Below are positions 46,104 through 54,598 of a stretch of 64,000 bases of DNA, piece after piece. The notes below the pieces were generated by a model. The model was given only the letters and a program-made list of their open reading frames with translations. It did not search any database and had not been told where the DNA came from. Each line of letters opens with the position of its first letter. The first letter of the stretch is position 1. Where the stretch lies: contig NZ_SPSB01000002.1 in NCBI RefSeq assembly GCF_004571135.1, forward strand, positions 310,001 to 374,000, written 5' to 3'. This stretch comes from Algoriphagus kandeliae. Its GTDB lineage: Bacteria > Bacteroidota > Bacteroidia > Cytophagales > Cyclobacteriaceae. The position numbers were made by a program, and so were the translations under genes.

Positions 46104-47333
46104 TCAATCCTTCTCTTTCTCTAAGGCATCGAGTTTTGCTTTAGTATAGTCCTGAAATGAGAGGGAAAGAGCCTTTTTATAGCTTTCGATGGCCTTTTCC
46201 TTTTCTTTATTCGCAGCAAAAAAATCTCCCAAGGAATCATACGCATTTCCGCTTTCCGGATACAGTCTGATGTTTAGGTGAAATAAATCCCCTGCCTTTT
46301 TCATCTGATTCATGCCCAAAAACTCATAGGCCAGGCCGTTTACCAAACTTTCGTCTGGCTTCACTTCAAATCCGAATTTTGCTGAAACTCTATTGTAATG
46401 GGTCTCCATTTTTTGGGCCATGTCAACTTCTGCATCTTCCCAATCCCTAGGAGAAAGCTTCATCGTGTAAAAGTCAAAAATGAAGCGAAAAGCATCATAT
46501 TCGGTAATCAAAGGAACCGTTGGGTGGATTTCATTTTTGTAAAACTTACTGGCGTAATTGATCTTTTGGGGAGCTTGGCTCTTTAAGTAGGCATCGATTT
46601 CAAAAATTGATCGGACACCTTCCGTGATAAAGGTACTGTCAGTCAAATATTCATTGATGTCCTCCTCCATTTCCAGATTGGCGATTCCCAAATACAGGTC
46701 AATGTTTTCAAATGATTTTTCCGAGGCAAGGGCTTCTTGAAACTCCCTCAATAATCTTCCAGCTGCCCAATTTGAAGTGGGGTCCACCGCAATGTAGGAG
46801 TTGAACATTTCAGTGTGATGAAGGAGGGTGTTTAGAACGGTTAGACCTCCAAATGAATGCCCGATTAACATCCGATAAGGGGCCGTTGAATAAGTTGATT
46901 CTATGTATGGAATCAGTTCTTTTTCGATAAAGGCGATGAAGTTTTCCCCTCCTCCTGATTCCTCTACCATTTGTGGAGGAATAAATGGATCAATTGGATC
47001 AGGTTTATAGGGCGTCAAATCCCGGGTTCTATTGGTATTGGGTATTCCTACCACAATCATTTCCGGGCAGACTGTATTTCCATTGGAATAACTCAAATGG
47101 TTGATTAAGCCAACCACAGAATAAAACTGGGAATTGGCATCGAGTAGGTACACTACCGGATATTTTTTTTCGGGAGAATAGTTAATAGGAAGATGGATCC
47201 ATAGATCCCTTTGTTCGTTCAGGATTTTTGATTGAATACTTTCTATTGATCCAATTACGATTTGGTTCTTATCCTGCCCTTGGAGTGGAAGATAGAGGGA
47301 ACAAAAACAAATGAAAAGAATGAGCTTCTTCAT
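46104..47333 (-). CDS. Secreted alpha/beta-hydrolase (esterase family) with TPR-like tail
   Basis: Putative esterase related to enterochelin esterase. ATG at 47333 gives signal KKLILFICFCSLYLPLQGQ; the upstream extension has no sense. The nucleophile is in LIGHSFGGLTVL (GHSFGG), and GVRSIFEIDAYLKSQ is further on. The C-terminal ~90 residues form two TPR-like units (GDLFHLNIRLYPESGNAYDSLGDFFAANKEKEKAIESYKKALSL). Substrate unknown. It lies between repeat-rich gaps. Confidence 0.82.
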   Translation of the reverse strand: MKKLILFICFCSLYLPLQGQDKNQIVIGSIESIQSKILNEQRDLWIHLPINYSPEKKYPVVYLLDANSQFYSVVGLINHLSYSNGNTVCPEMIVVGIPNTNRTRDLTPYKPDPIDPFIPPQMVEESGGGENFIAFIEKELIPYIESTYSTAPYRMLIGHSFGGLTVLNTLLHHTEMFNSYIAVDPTSNWAAGRLLREFQEALASEKSFENIDLYLGIANLEMEEDINEYLTDSTFITEGVRSIFEIDAYLKSQAPQKINYASKFYKNEIHPTVPLITEYDAFRFIFDFYTMKLSPRDWEDAEVDMAQKMETHYNRVSAKFGFEVKPDESLVNGLAYEFLGMNQMKKAGDLFHLNIRLYPESGNAYDSLGDFFAANKEKEKAIESYKKALSLSFQDYTKAKLDALEKEKD

Positions 47334-47369
47334 ACAGGTTGGTTTTGAGGAATAACCACATGTTGGCAA

Positions 47370-47750
47370 AGCTTTTAGCTTGATATTTATTGCTTTTTGT
47401 CCGCTGTGGCTTGACTAATGTAGATAAAAATGAGGCCTTTAAAAAGTCAAGTGAATCCATTTACCCGCCAATAAAATCAGGGACTCTTGAATAGGTGATT
47501 TAACAGAATAAGAAAGCCTATTTTCCAAATCAAAGACTATGTTCCAATGTGGTTTAAATTCTAAATCATTCAAACCACAGATTGCCGAAAAACCGGCGAA
47601 TTTTCAAGAAAATCTCCTTCTAAATATGGTTTCCTGCTTTACCTAAAAACACCATTACATAAAGCCTCAATTGAATTGAATCAAGAGATAATTTATTTTT
47701 TTAAAGGCTTTACATAATTTTTTCTATATTCTTACAAAAAAATCATTTCT
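47370..47750. other. Intergenic region with short repeat remnant
   Basis: About 380 bases without a credible gene. It holds a shortened CATAG-word element at 47529-47557 and a TTGAATAGGTGATTTAACAG remnant of the hairpin tail near 47487. The last 90 bases before 47751 are AT-rich and probably carry the promoter of the small secreted protein. Confidence 0.55.
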
Positions 47751-48245
47751 ATGAAAAAGTACAGTTTTTTATTCGCGGCGCTTATCCTAATGTTTTTGGG
47801 GTCAAGCAGTGCATTTAGCCAAAGGGCAAAGGATATCAAAATCGATTTTAGAATTAATGCCGAAGCCATCTTTCATGGGGGAAGTGTAGAGGATAATTCC
47901 CAACTCTCAGATAACAATAATGGTAGAAGTAACAATGGTAAACCTTCTGATTTCGAATCCACAGCCTATCCTTCCAAATTCGTCAATTGGGAAATTTTTG
48001 ATGTCGGGCCTCATCAAGAAAATTATCAGATTAAATTTTTAGACTTCCCTTGGACAGGAAGTGTTACAGCATTTGCACAGAATCCTATACCAGGAGGTGG
48101 CAAGAGAGCCAAAGTAAAGATAGAGGATAATACGCCGGATGGAACGGTAAAATATACCATTCGCTTTACGATAAGATCTCAGACAACCGGAGAGACTCGT
48201 ACCTTTGTCCTTGATCCAAAGATCAGAATTACATCGACTCCATAA
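47751..48245 (+). CDS. Small secreted protein, unrecognised
   Basis: A 164-residue protein with signal peptide ending SSAFSQ. The mature part is beta-rich: IDFRINAEAIF, an Asn/Ser-rich linker (DNNNGRSNNGKPSD), then YQIKFLDFPWTGSVTAFAQNPIPGGGKRAKVKIEDNTPDG and YTIRFTIRSQ. It could be a small periplasmic or surface domain. The cyclase gene follows 95 bases later on the same strand. Function unknown. Confidence 0.65.
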   Translation: MKKYSFLFAALILMFLGSSSAFSQRAKDIKIDFRINAEAIFHGGSVEDNSQLSDNNNGRSNNGKPSDFESTAYPSKFVNWEIFDVGPHQENYQIKFLDFPWTGSVTAFAQNPIPGGGKRAKVKIEDNTPDGTVKYTIRFTIRSQTTGETRTFVLDPKIRITSTP

Positions 48246-48339
48246 AGGATCTTTTGGCTAGTCTCTTCTGAAAGATCGCTTTATAAATATGCAATCGAAC
48301 CAAGACTATGACTGAACTTAACGCCCTAAAAGCTAGCCT

Positions 48340-50160
48340 TTGAACTTGAAAAATCTGGTTTTCTTATTCCTTTACTTTTCGATCTTTAGTCTGACGCTTG
48401 CGCAGTCTATGGAGGGATCTAGTCAAATTCGCTCTGAGGCTGACAGCATCAAGGAATTATATTTTGCCAGTGGTGAAGAAAACCTAGACTATTTGGCAAG
48501 TTACCTAGTGTTCGAGGCCAATCCGGATAGCCTGTTGAAATATGGGGAAGTCTACTTGGAAAAAGCTCAGGCAGATTCCCTTTACAGCCATATTTCATAT
48601 GCCTATAGAATGATTGGCTATTCCTATAAATTCAAGGGAGACTTGTCCAAGGCCCTTGAATACTTTTTTGAGTCGCTGAAGTATGCCCAAAAGTCGGGCT
48701 CCATGGAGGCGCAGGGCAAATCATTTATTACGATAGCTGATACCTATTCTGCTAGCGAAAACAGTCAAAACGCTGCCATTTATTACCAAAAAAGTATTGA
48801 AATTCTAGAGCAAGAAAACGATTCGACCTCCTTGGGATCTGCAATCTTTAATGCAGGGGATGAGTATTTGAAATTGGGGAAGTTGGACTCCGCCTTGCTC
48901 TTCGTCGAGCGGGCTCAATTAATCTTCGAAAAGATAAATTTTGAACTGGGGAAAGCCTACTGCCTAGGAAATCTAGGGATGATCTTTGCCGAGTATGGAG
49001 ACAAAACAAGTTCAGAAAAACGTATCAATCAGGCGATTGAGATTCTTGAAAAATACGAGGAATACTATCCCATTTCCGACTATTTAAACTACTTATCTAA
49101 TATTTATTTGGAGCATGGTGATCGTGAATCTGCCTTGGCTTATGCCCAAAGAAGCCTTGATCTCGCGGGAAAGTATGGTTTGAAAGATCAGATAAGCGAA
49201 GCGAACCTATTACTTTCCACTATTTATGAAAGCTTGAACAATTCCTCCAAAGCGCTGGAATTTTACAAAAAGCATATTCAATACCGGGATAGTGTGAAAA
49301 ATATTCAGGCTGTACAGGAAATGGCCAATCTGCGAACCGATTACGAGGTTTCCCAAAAACAGGCCGAAGTGGATCTTTTGGAAAGTGAGGCGACTATCGC
49401 TACCCTACGAGCTAAGCGGCAGACCTTGCTGCTCTACGGAGTTTTGCTGATGCTCATTTTGGTGGCCTTGTTGGCGATAGGTTCATTTAGACGTTTCAAG
49501 TTTGAAAAGGAGACCAAGAAAATAATCGAAGAAGAGAAAAATCGCTCCGAGGAACTCCTGCTCAATATCCTCCCGGAGGAAATCGCTGATGAGCTTAAGG
49601 TTTATGGTAAAGTGAAAGCGCATCGCTTCAATTCAGCCACGGTACTTTTTACTGATTTCAAGAGTTTTTCTACCATGGCGGAAATAATCGCTCCGGAACA
49701 GCTGGTAGAAAGTATAGACTATTATTTCAAGGAGTTTGATGCGATCGTAGAAAAGTATGGGCTGGAAAAGATCAAAACCATCGGTGATTCTTATATGTGT
49801 GCCGGTGGACTTCCTACCGAAACAGAACGGCATGCCTTTGATGTGGTCCATGCCGGTTTGGAAATGATGGAGTTTATCAAAAAGCCAAAACCCGAGGGGA
49901 TTGTACAATTTGAAATGCGAATAGGAATCCATACAGGTCCTATTATCGCCGGTATTGTGGGGGTGAAAAAGTGGCAGTACGATATCTGGGGAGATACCGT
50001 CAATATCGCATCCCGGATGGAGAGTAACTCAGAAGAAGGAAAGATCAATATCTCCGGTACGACCTATGAGATCATCAAGGATGAATTTGAATGCGAATAC
50101 CGTGGCAGTGTGGAGATCAAGAATCGAGGGATTTGGGATATGTATTTTTTGAAGTCCTAA
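48340..50160 (+). CDS. TPR-containing class III adenylate cyclase
   Basis: Membrane signalling protein of 606 residues. A signal-like N-terminus ends LTLAQ. Residues about 70-330 hold TPR-like helical repeats, a single membrane helix is at 363-383 (LLYGVLLMLILVALLAIGSF), and a cytoplasmic class III cyclase domain covers about 420-605. Metal ligands are in VLFTDFKSFS and KTIGDSYM, the purine-selecting pair is Lys in EKIKTIGD and Asp in YDIWGD, and transition-state Asn and Arg are in VNIASRM. These predict ATP use, thus cAMP. The start is TTG at 48340; no ATG precedes it in frame. Confidence 0.9.
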   Translation: MNLKNLVFLFLYFSIFSLTLAQSMEGSSQIRSEADSIKELYFASGEENLDYLASYLVFEANPDSLLKYGEVYLEKAQADSLYSHISYAYRMIGYSYKFKGDLSKALEYFFESLKYAQKSGSMEAQGKSFITIADTYSASENSQNAAIYYQKSIEILEQENDSTSLGSAIFNAGDEYLKLGKLDSALLFVERAQLIFEKINFELGKAYCLGNLGMIFAEYGDKTSSEKRINQAIEILEKYEEYYPISDYLNYLSNIYLEHGDRESALAYAQRSLDLAGKYGLKDQISEANLLLSTIYESLNNSSKALEFYKKHIQYRDSVKNIQAVQEMANLRTDYEVSQKQAEVDLLESEATIATLRAKRQTLLLYGVLLMLILVALLAIGSFRRFKFEKETKKIIEEEKNRSEELLLNILPEEIADELKVYGKVKAHRFNSATVLFTDFKSFSTMAEIIAPEQLVESIDYYFKEFDAIVEKYGLEKIKTIGDSYMCAGGLPTETERHAFDVVHAGLEMMEFIKKPKPEGIVQFEMRIGIHTGPIIAGIVGVKKWQYDIWGDTVNIASRMESNSEEGKINISGTTYEIIKDEFECEYRGSVEIKNRGIWDMYFLKS

Positions 50161-51032
50161 ACGGGAAAAGTAGGTAAAGTCTTTATCTCCCAAAGCCAAG
50201 AATCGTTTATCATAAAACTATGTTGGCTATATTCCTTTGTGGTTTAAAAAAACCATTAAAATGGTTTGGGGCTGGGTATTTCAATCTATTACCCCCGATT
50301 AAAATCGGGGGCTATTGAAAAGGTGATTTCACAGAATTTTGATGCATTTAATTCCATTAAGAGCTATGTGCGCTATGCTCCTATGTGGTTTTAAAATCTT
50401 GATCATTAAATGATCTCCATCAATTGCCCCGAGTTTTAACTTGGGGATAAGGAAATGCCAATCCTGATTGGCTTTAGCCAAATGCTTTCATTACCTAAAT
50501 AGTAACCCATCCTGAGGACTTCTATCGCTTTTCTATTCCTTACTTTTTGCTGTCAAAAAGTAACAAAAAACCTCCTACCTGAATCAGGCTGGAATGGCCT
50601 TCGGACCATTCCTGCTTGAACTTGTCAAACGCTAAAAATCGGTGGATCACCGAGACAAGCTCGGTGCTAACCGATTTTCTTAACGCTTATTGACTGCATT
50701 CAATCACCACCTGCTTCAAAGGCAGGATTGGTGCGATAGTAACTTCTTCTCATTTCTTATAAAACGCTGAGCTATTCTTTAATCAAAAAACTATGTACCC
50801 TATGTTTCTATGTGGTTCAATATTTTTAAAATTGGTGAGAACCCGCATTAATTGCCCCGAGTTTTAACTCGGGGATAAGGAATGCCGACCCTGATTGGCT
50901 TTAGCCAAATATTTTTCTCTTTAGTAGTAACCCGTCCTGAGCTATCCTTTTATCAAAAAACCATGTTTCTATGTGGTTCAAAAAATTTAGGATTGGAGGT
51001 TGTCGATATTTTACCCCCGATTTTAATCGGGG
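50161..51032. repeat. Repeat-filled intergenic region
   Basis: No gene in about 870 bases. Contents in order: composite module (CATAG element 50210-50250; hairpins 50250-50267 and 50292-50311); a CATAG element at 50357-50395; and copy B of the 410-bp block (50406-50820; hairpins 50427-50446 and 50468-50481). Then comes a direct-repeat segment (50783-50982) with another paired hairpin (50855-50874 and 50895-50908). Last is the hairpin CCCCGATTTTAATCGGGG (51015-51032), ending exactly at the stop codon of the next gene. Confidence 0.85.
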
Positions 51033-51539
51033 TTATTGAATAGGCTGATGATCAAAACTGAAGACCCGATGCATTTTCCAGCTGTTTTGATCATAACTGA
51101 GGAAAACCACAAACCTGCTTTTTCCGACCTCAAACTTTTTATTATCAGAAAGGCGAATAGAATTAAATTTTAGGTTTCCTATGACCATGGCCCCATAGAG
51201 TTGGTTTTCCTGAAACATGGTGGAAATCTCGTATGCGCCCTCCCATTCTGCATTTGTTCTCCACTCAGTATTGCTACAGAATTGCTCCCAGGATTCTCTG
51301 CTGTTTTCCTTTCCCACGCTGAGCCCACCCAAGTCGTGGTAGAATTCCATGGTATCACTTTCCAGACTCAGGATTTTCTCCACTTGGCAGGAATTATAAG
51401 CATCCCAATAGCTAGCCAAAAAATCTGAAACTTGCTGATTTACCATAGATTGAAGGCTATCTGGGTTTACATTTTGGGCGAACCCTATGGATGAAGAAAA
51501 AATCCAAAAAAGTAGAAGGGCTGGAATTCTAATGTTCAT
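51033..51539 (-). CDS. SnoaL/NTF2-like secreted protein
   Basis: Protein of 168 residues with signal peptide ending IGFAQ. The pattern DFLASYWDAYNSCQVEKILSLESDTMEFYHDLGGLSVGKENSRESWEQF around residue 35 is typical of SnoaL-like or DUF4440 domains, whose cone-shaped fold can bind small molecules. The last strand is MHRVFSFDHQPIQ. Its stop codon sits against a hairpin of the REP-like family. Function unknown. Confidence 0.75.
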   Translation of the reverse strand: MNIRIPALLLFWIFSSSIGFAQNVNPDSLQSMVNQQVSDFLASYWDAYNSCQVEKILSLESDTMEFYHDLGGLSVGKENSRESWEQFCSNTEWRTNAEWEGAYEISTMFQENQLYGAMVIGNLKFNSIRLSDNKKFEVGKSRFVVFLSYDQNSWKMHRVFSFDHQPIQ

Positions 51540-52028
51540 AAGTTGGATTTTTTAAATTGGTATTAGCTCAGATTCTGAGGCTCTTAGTCAATTTAGAAAA
51601 CTATACTCATTATTCCATCAGATACTATGTCTGCTATGTTCCGATGCGGTTCAAAAAACCATTAAAATGGTTTGGGTTTGGAGGGTGTCGATCTATTACC
51701 CCCGATTAAAATCGGGGGCTATTGAATAGATGGTTTTTACCTGATTTTAATGCTAATCTCTAAATCAAAAACTATGTGCCCTATGTTCCTATGTGGTTCA
51801 ATATTCTTAAAATTGGTGAGAACCCGCATTAATTGCCCGAGTTTTAACTCGGGGATAAGGAAATGTCAATCCTGATTGGCTTTAGCCAAATATTTTTCTC
51901 TTTAGTAGTAACCCGTCCTGAGGCATTCTTTTAATCCAAAAACCTATGTGCCCTATGTTTCTATGTGGTTCAAAACCCCCAAAAATGGTCTTAGCTAAAT
52001 AGACCACTAATTAGGCCCGACGTCGAAC
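51540..52028. repeat. Composite module and ~200-bp direct repeat (second copy)
   Basis: No gene. It contains a CATAG element (51618-51656) and hairpins AAACCATTAAAATGGTTT (51656-51673) and CCCCCGATTAAAATCGGGGG (51699-51718). A segment at 51765-51975 repeats 50783-50982, with a CATAG element at each end and a paired hairpin (51836-51854 and 51876-51889) between. Confidence 0.85.
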
Positions 52029-52238
52029 CAAAAAGGTGAACTCATTGAGCAAAAAGGTCCTCGCGCCGAGCAAAAAGGTGAACTAATTCACCAAAAAGGT
52101 CCGGCATTTCGCCAAAAAGGTGAACTCACCGAGTAAAAAGGTTCACGCACTAAGCAAAAAGGCGAACTAGTTCACCAAAAAGGTCCGACAGTTCACCAAA
52201 AAGACGAACTCACTGAGTAAAAAGGTTCAGGCGAGGTC
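52029..52238. repeat. Tandem array of ten 21-bp units
   Basis: Ten consecutive units of exactly 21 bases, each starting CAAAAAGG or TAAAAAGG, followed by a variable half. A 42-base higher order is visible: units reading GGTGAACT/GGCGAACT tend to alternate with GGTCC/GGTTC units. A start codon and continuous frame are absent on both strands; the plus frame QKGELIE... is stopped at unit six. Confidence 0.92.
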
Positions 52239-52247
52239 TTCTGAAGA

Positions 52248-52277
52248 GGGGAGGGGTACTTCCGAAGTACCCTCCCC
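52248..52277. other. Strong hairpin next to the tandem array
   Basis: GGGGAGGGG-TACTTC pairs with GAAGTA-CCCTCCCC with a single bulged G and a one-base loop, ten bases past the array. No clear T-run follows on either strand, so it is a weak candidate terminator and may belong to the repeat element. Confidence 0.55.
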
Positions 52278-52432
52278 CACTTGGGAAGTAGCCCTAAGGG
52301 GTTGGGAAATGGGTGAAATAAAAAAGCGTTGAGGTGGTCTACGCTTTGGTTTTGAAGTCTTTTAAATAATGAATTGCAAATTCATTTGGATAGGAAGGTG
52401 GAGATGCAGTCTAGACCTAGGCGAGGACTTTG

Positions 52433-52990
52433 TTATTTATTTTCTCTCCAAAACAATAGGTCCAAATGGACTCTTGCAACTCCTTTTTCAGTTGCTAGCA
52501 AATTTGCTTTTTCTTGAAATTGATCACTGGTTTCCTTTGTAAGGTTTTTAATTCTATCCCATTTTGGAAGTTTTTTAGGAAAACTACGAATTAGTCCTTT
52601 TGCAACATCTTTGTCCAGTGGAACTTCTAAATACTTTAGCATTCGATTGTTATCACTATAATCTTTTGGTAGGTTAAATTTGTCCGCGAAATATTTATTA
52701 TAACAAATGTCTCTTAAAAACAAATTGAGACCTTTTCTCGCCGCTCCCCAACTTTTGGCCTCCTTTGGGAATAACTTCAAAAGTTCATTCGTGTGATTGT
52801 CAAGAAACAGTGAATACTCATCTTTTTCTTTCAAAGCAGAAAAGAAATTTTGTAGGTCAATCTTTTTTTCAAAATAATTCCTACAGGTTTCTACTAACCC
52901 ACTTCCGCCTTGATTCCTTAATGCTGAAGCACCAACTGAAAGTTGAGCAATTCGTCTCTGTAATTTTTTGTCGAATTCGTCTTTATCCAT
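52433..52990 (-). CDS. Unrecognised cytoplasmic protein
   Basis: A 185-residue protein, largely helical, with AT-rich codon use. Segments include LQRRIAQLSVGASALRNQGGSGLVETCRNYFEK near the start and WGAARKGLNLFLRDICYNKYFADKF near residue 80. The last part (SDQFQEKANLLATEKGVARVHLDLLFWRENK) resembles the end of small restriction or toxin-like proteins only vaguely. No domain is assigned. It lies after the zinc-ribbon protein gene on the same strand. Confidence 0.6.
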   Translation of the reverse strand: MDKDEFDKKLQRRIAQLSVGASALRNQGGSGLVETCRNYFEKKIDLQNFFSALKEKDEYSLFLDNHTNELLKLFPKEAKSWGAARKGLNLFLRDICYNKYFADKFNLPKDYSDNNRMLKYLEVPLDKDVAKGLIRSFPKKLPKWDRIKNLTKETSDQFQEKANLLATEKGVARVHLDLLFWRENK

Positions 52991-53053
52991 TGTTGATTTT
53001 ACAGCTTCAAAAATACTTTGCCTTAAATAATGGTAAGAATTTATATATCTATT

Positions 53054-53704
53054 CTAAGAATTCGGCACCCTTGCATTATAAGAATCCAAAATTTCAAAAT
53101 TCTCTGATTCCTTTATGAGCTGATCTAGGTTTGAGAAATTCTCTCCTAGGTCTTGGAGGTTTTTGATTTTTACAGCAGTTCCTGCCATACAGACCATCAA
53201 CATTCCTTTACCGGCTCCCGCTTCTGAATAATCAATATCCGTAGCAATAATGGCGTGACACTTTAATTTCAATGCTTGGGCTCGTAATTGCTGTTTACAG
53301 TTTTCTTCTGCATCGATTAATTTTTGTCGATAGGTATTGGAGTTGCTTCCAAAAAAATCTGACCAACTTGAAACAACTTCTGCAACTAATCCAGTCCCTG
53401 CAACAAGCTGAGCTGTTACAATCGAAACAGGTTCATAGTCCCATTTTGGAGGCTGATGAATCGTTAAAATTGGAAGTTCGCTGATGTGATTAGAAATAAA
53501 ATCCTTTGCTTGCTTTAGTTTGGGCTGATAGTTCTTATTGGCCTCATGAAATAATTCTGGATAGCATTTTTCACAGTAAGCTTCAGCTTTGGATTCCGTA
53601 AAATCATTTAAAAATCGGGTTACATTTTCATTTTGTAAATGATTACTCGATACTAATCCGAATCCGATTTTAGCTCCACAATTTGGACAGATCTCTTTGG
53701 TCAT
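53054..53704 (-). CDS. YbjQ-type protein with N-terminal zinc ribbon
   Basis: A 216-residue cytoplasmic protein. The N-terminus has two Cys pairs, CPNCG at residue 6 and CEKCYP near 43, forming a split zinc ribbon. The C-terminal half carries the YbjQ (DUF74) pattern ALKLKCHAIIATDIDYSEAGAGKGMLMVCMAGTAVKI. Codon use is AT-rich. It starts 11 bases after a candidate attC site, a position typical of cassette genes. Role not known. Confidence 0.78.
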   Translation of the reverse strand: MTKEICPNCGAKIGFGLVSSNHLQNENVTRFLNDFTESKAEAYCEKCYPELFHEANKNYQPKLKQAKDFISNHISELPILTIHQPPKWDYEPVSIVTAQLVAGTGLVAEVVSSWSDFFGSNSNTYRQKLIDAEENCKQQLRAQALKLKCHAIIATDIDYSEAGAGKGMLMVCMAGTAVKIKNLQDLGENFSNLDQLIKESENFEILDSYNARVPNS

Positions 53705-53714
53705 TTTTCGTTGA

Positions 53715-53844
53715 TTTTAACGCTCTAGCTATGAGTAGTGCGGGATTAGAAAGCTCTGAACTATCAGACTAACGCTATGTTTGTTAATATTTATTCACTT
53801 TCATTTAGCACTAAAACCCGCATTACGTATAGCTTTTGTTAGGC
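53715..53844 (-). other. Candidate attC recombination site
   Basis: On the minus strand: GCCTAAC (R'' type RYYYAAC), an 18-base arm, a 72-base centre, a complementary 18-base arm (15 of 18 matching, with AGCTAT and TGCGGG paired), and GTTAAAA. The length of 130 bases is VCR-like. The preceding gene's stop lies in the R'' side, and the next gene starts 11 bases beyond R'. GTTAGGC at the far end of the cassette (54599-54605) would complete R' in a circular cassette. Confidence 0.5.
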
Positions 53845-53848
53845 TTTG

Positions 53849-54574
53849 TTATTTTATTCTTACTATAAATTTCATAAATGAACTTGCCATTTCAATAATG
53901 ATTTCTACTTCATTTTCATTTACGTTGTCATTGTGCTTTACATAGGTGTTTTGATACTTAGAGAAGTAATCTATTAGTTTTAGAAACATATTATTCAATT
54001 CTTTAGAGCCATTTCGTTCATTGATGAATTTGCCTAATTCCGAAATTTGATTTTCCAATGATTTACCATTTTCGAGAACAGTTTTTAGCAAAGTCTCCAA
54101 AGATAGTCTCAAGTCGTCCAATAAATTCCTTTGATGAATTCCATTTGAGTGCTTTTCTAAACAGTCATTGTAAAGTTTTAAAACTTCAGGGTATTCAGAG
54201 AGCCAATGTTGTGTCTCTTCAACCAAAGACTCGTTAATCTCTTCTTTTGCATTTCCTTCACCTAATGCTCCATATCGTGAGATTAATTTTATTCTTAAAT
54301 CTTTTACTCCTGCATTATTTTCAAAATGAGGAAGTTCGGATAATTCTTTTATGATTTTAAACTGTTGTTCTGGATTAAAGGCTTTCAAATTTTCTCGAAG
54401 TGCAGTTCTTTTGTTTGGCAAATCTGCTGGAAATGGATATTCTGGATATGGAATTTCGATGTCAAAGTCAATTGCATATGCAGCACTGTATTCGGCAATT
54501 CGGCTTCCTGTTAGTCCGTCTTGTGTTTCGGCTAGTGTGTCAGCTGCATAATTTATAAATGTTGTTGGAATCAT
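53849..54574 (-). CDS. Cassette-borne protein, possibly HEPN/Abi-like
   Basis: A 241-residue protein, AT-rich. The second half is helical with EKHSNGIHQRNLLDDLRLSLETLLK near residue 145 and, near the end, YFSKYQNTYVKHNDNVNENEVEIIIEMASSFMKFIV. The Arg/His pattern and the terminal KHND helix are reminiscent of abortive-infection or HEPN-like proteins; this is weak. It starts about 30 bases after GTTAGGC and stops inside the R'' side of the attC-like site, so it would be a complete cassette. Confidence 0.6.
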   Translation of the reverse strand: MIPTTFINYAADTLAETQDGLTGSRIAEYSAAYAIDFDIEIPYPEYPFPADLPNKRTALRENLKAFNPEQQFKIIKELSELPHFENNAGVKDLRIKLISRYGALGEGNAKEEINESLVEETQHWLSEYPEVLKLYNDCLEKHSNGIHQRNLLDDLRLSLETLLKTVLENGKSLENQISELGKFINERNGSKELNNMFLKLIDYFSKYQNTYVKHNDNVNENEVEIIIEMASSFMKFIVRIK

Positions 54575-54598
54575 TTAGTTGTCCTGTTTTTTAACAAA

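Noticed and set aside
48308..48343. Short ATG frame of eleven codons before the cyclase
   Set aside because: A leader peptide is possible, but nothing besides overlap with the TTG start supports it.
52029..52238. 21-bp tandem array read as a CRISPR array
   Set aside because: Units are contiguous with no unique spacers between constant repeats, the constant core is only eight bases, and no cas genes are near.
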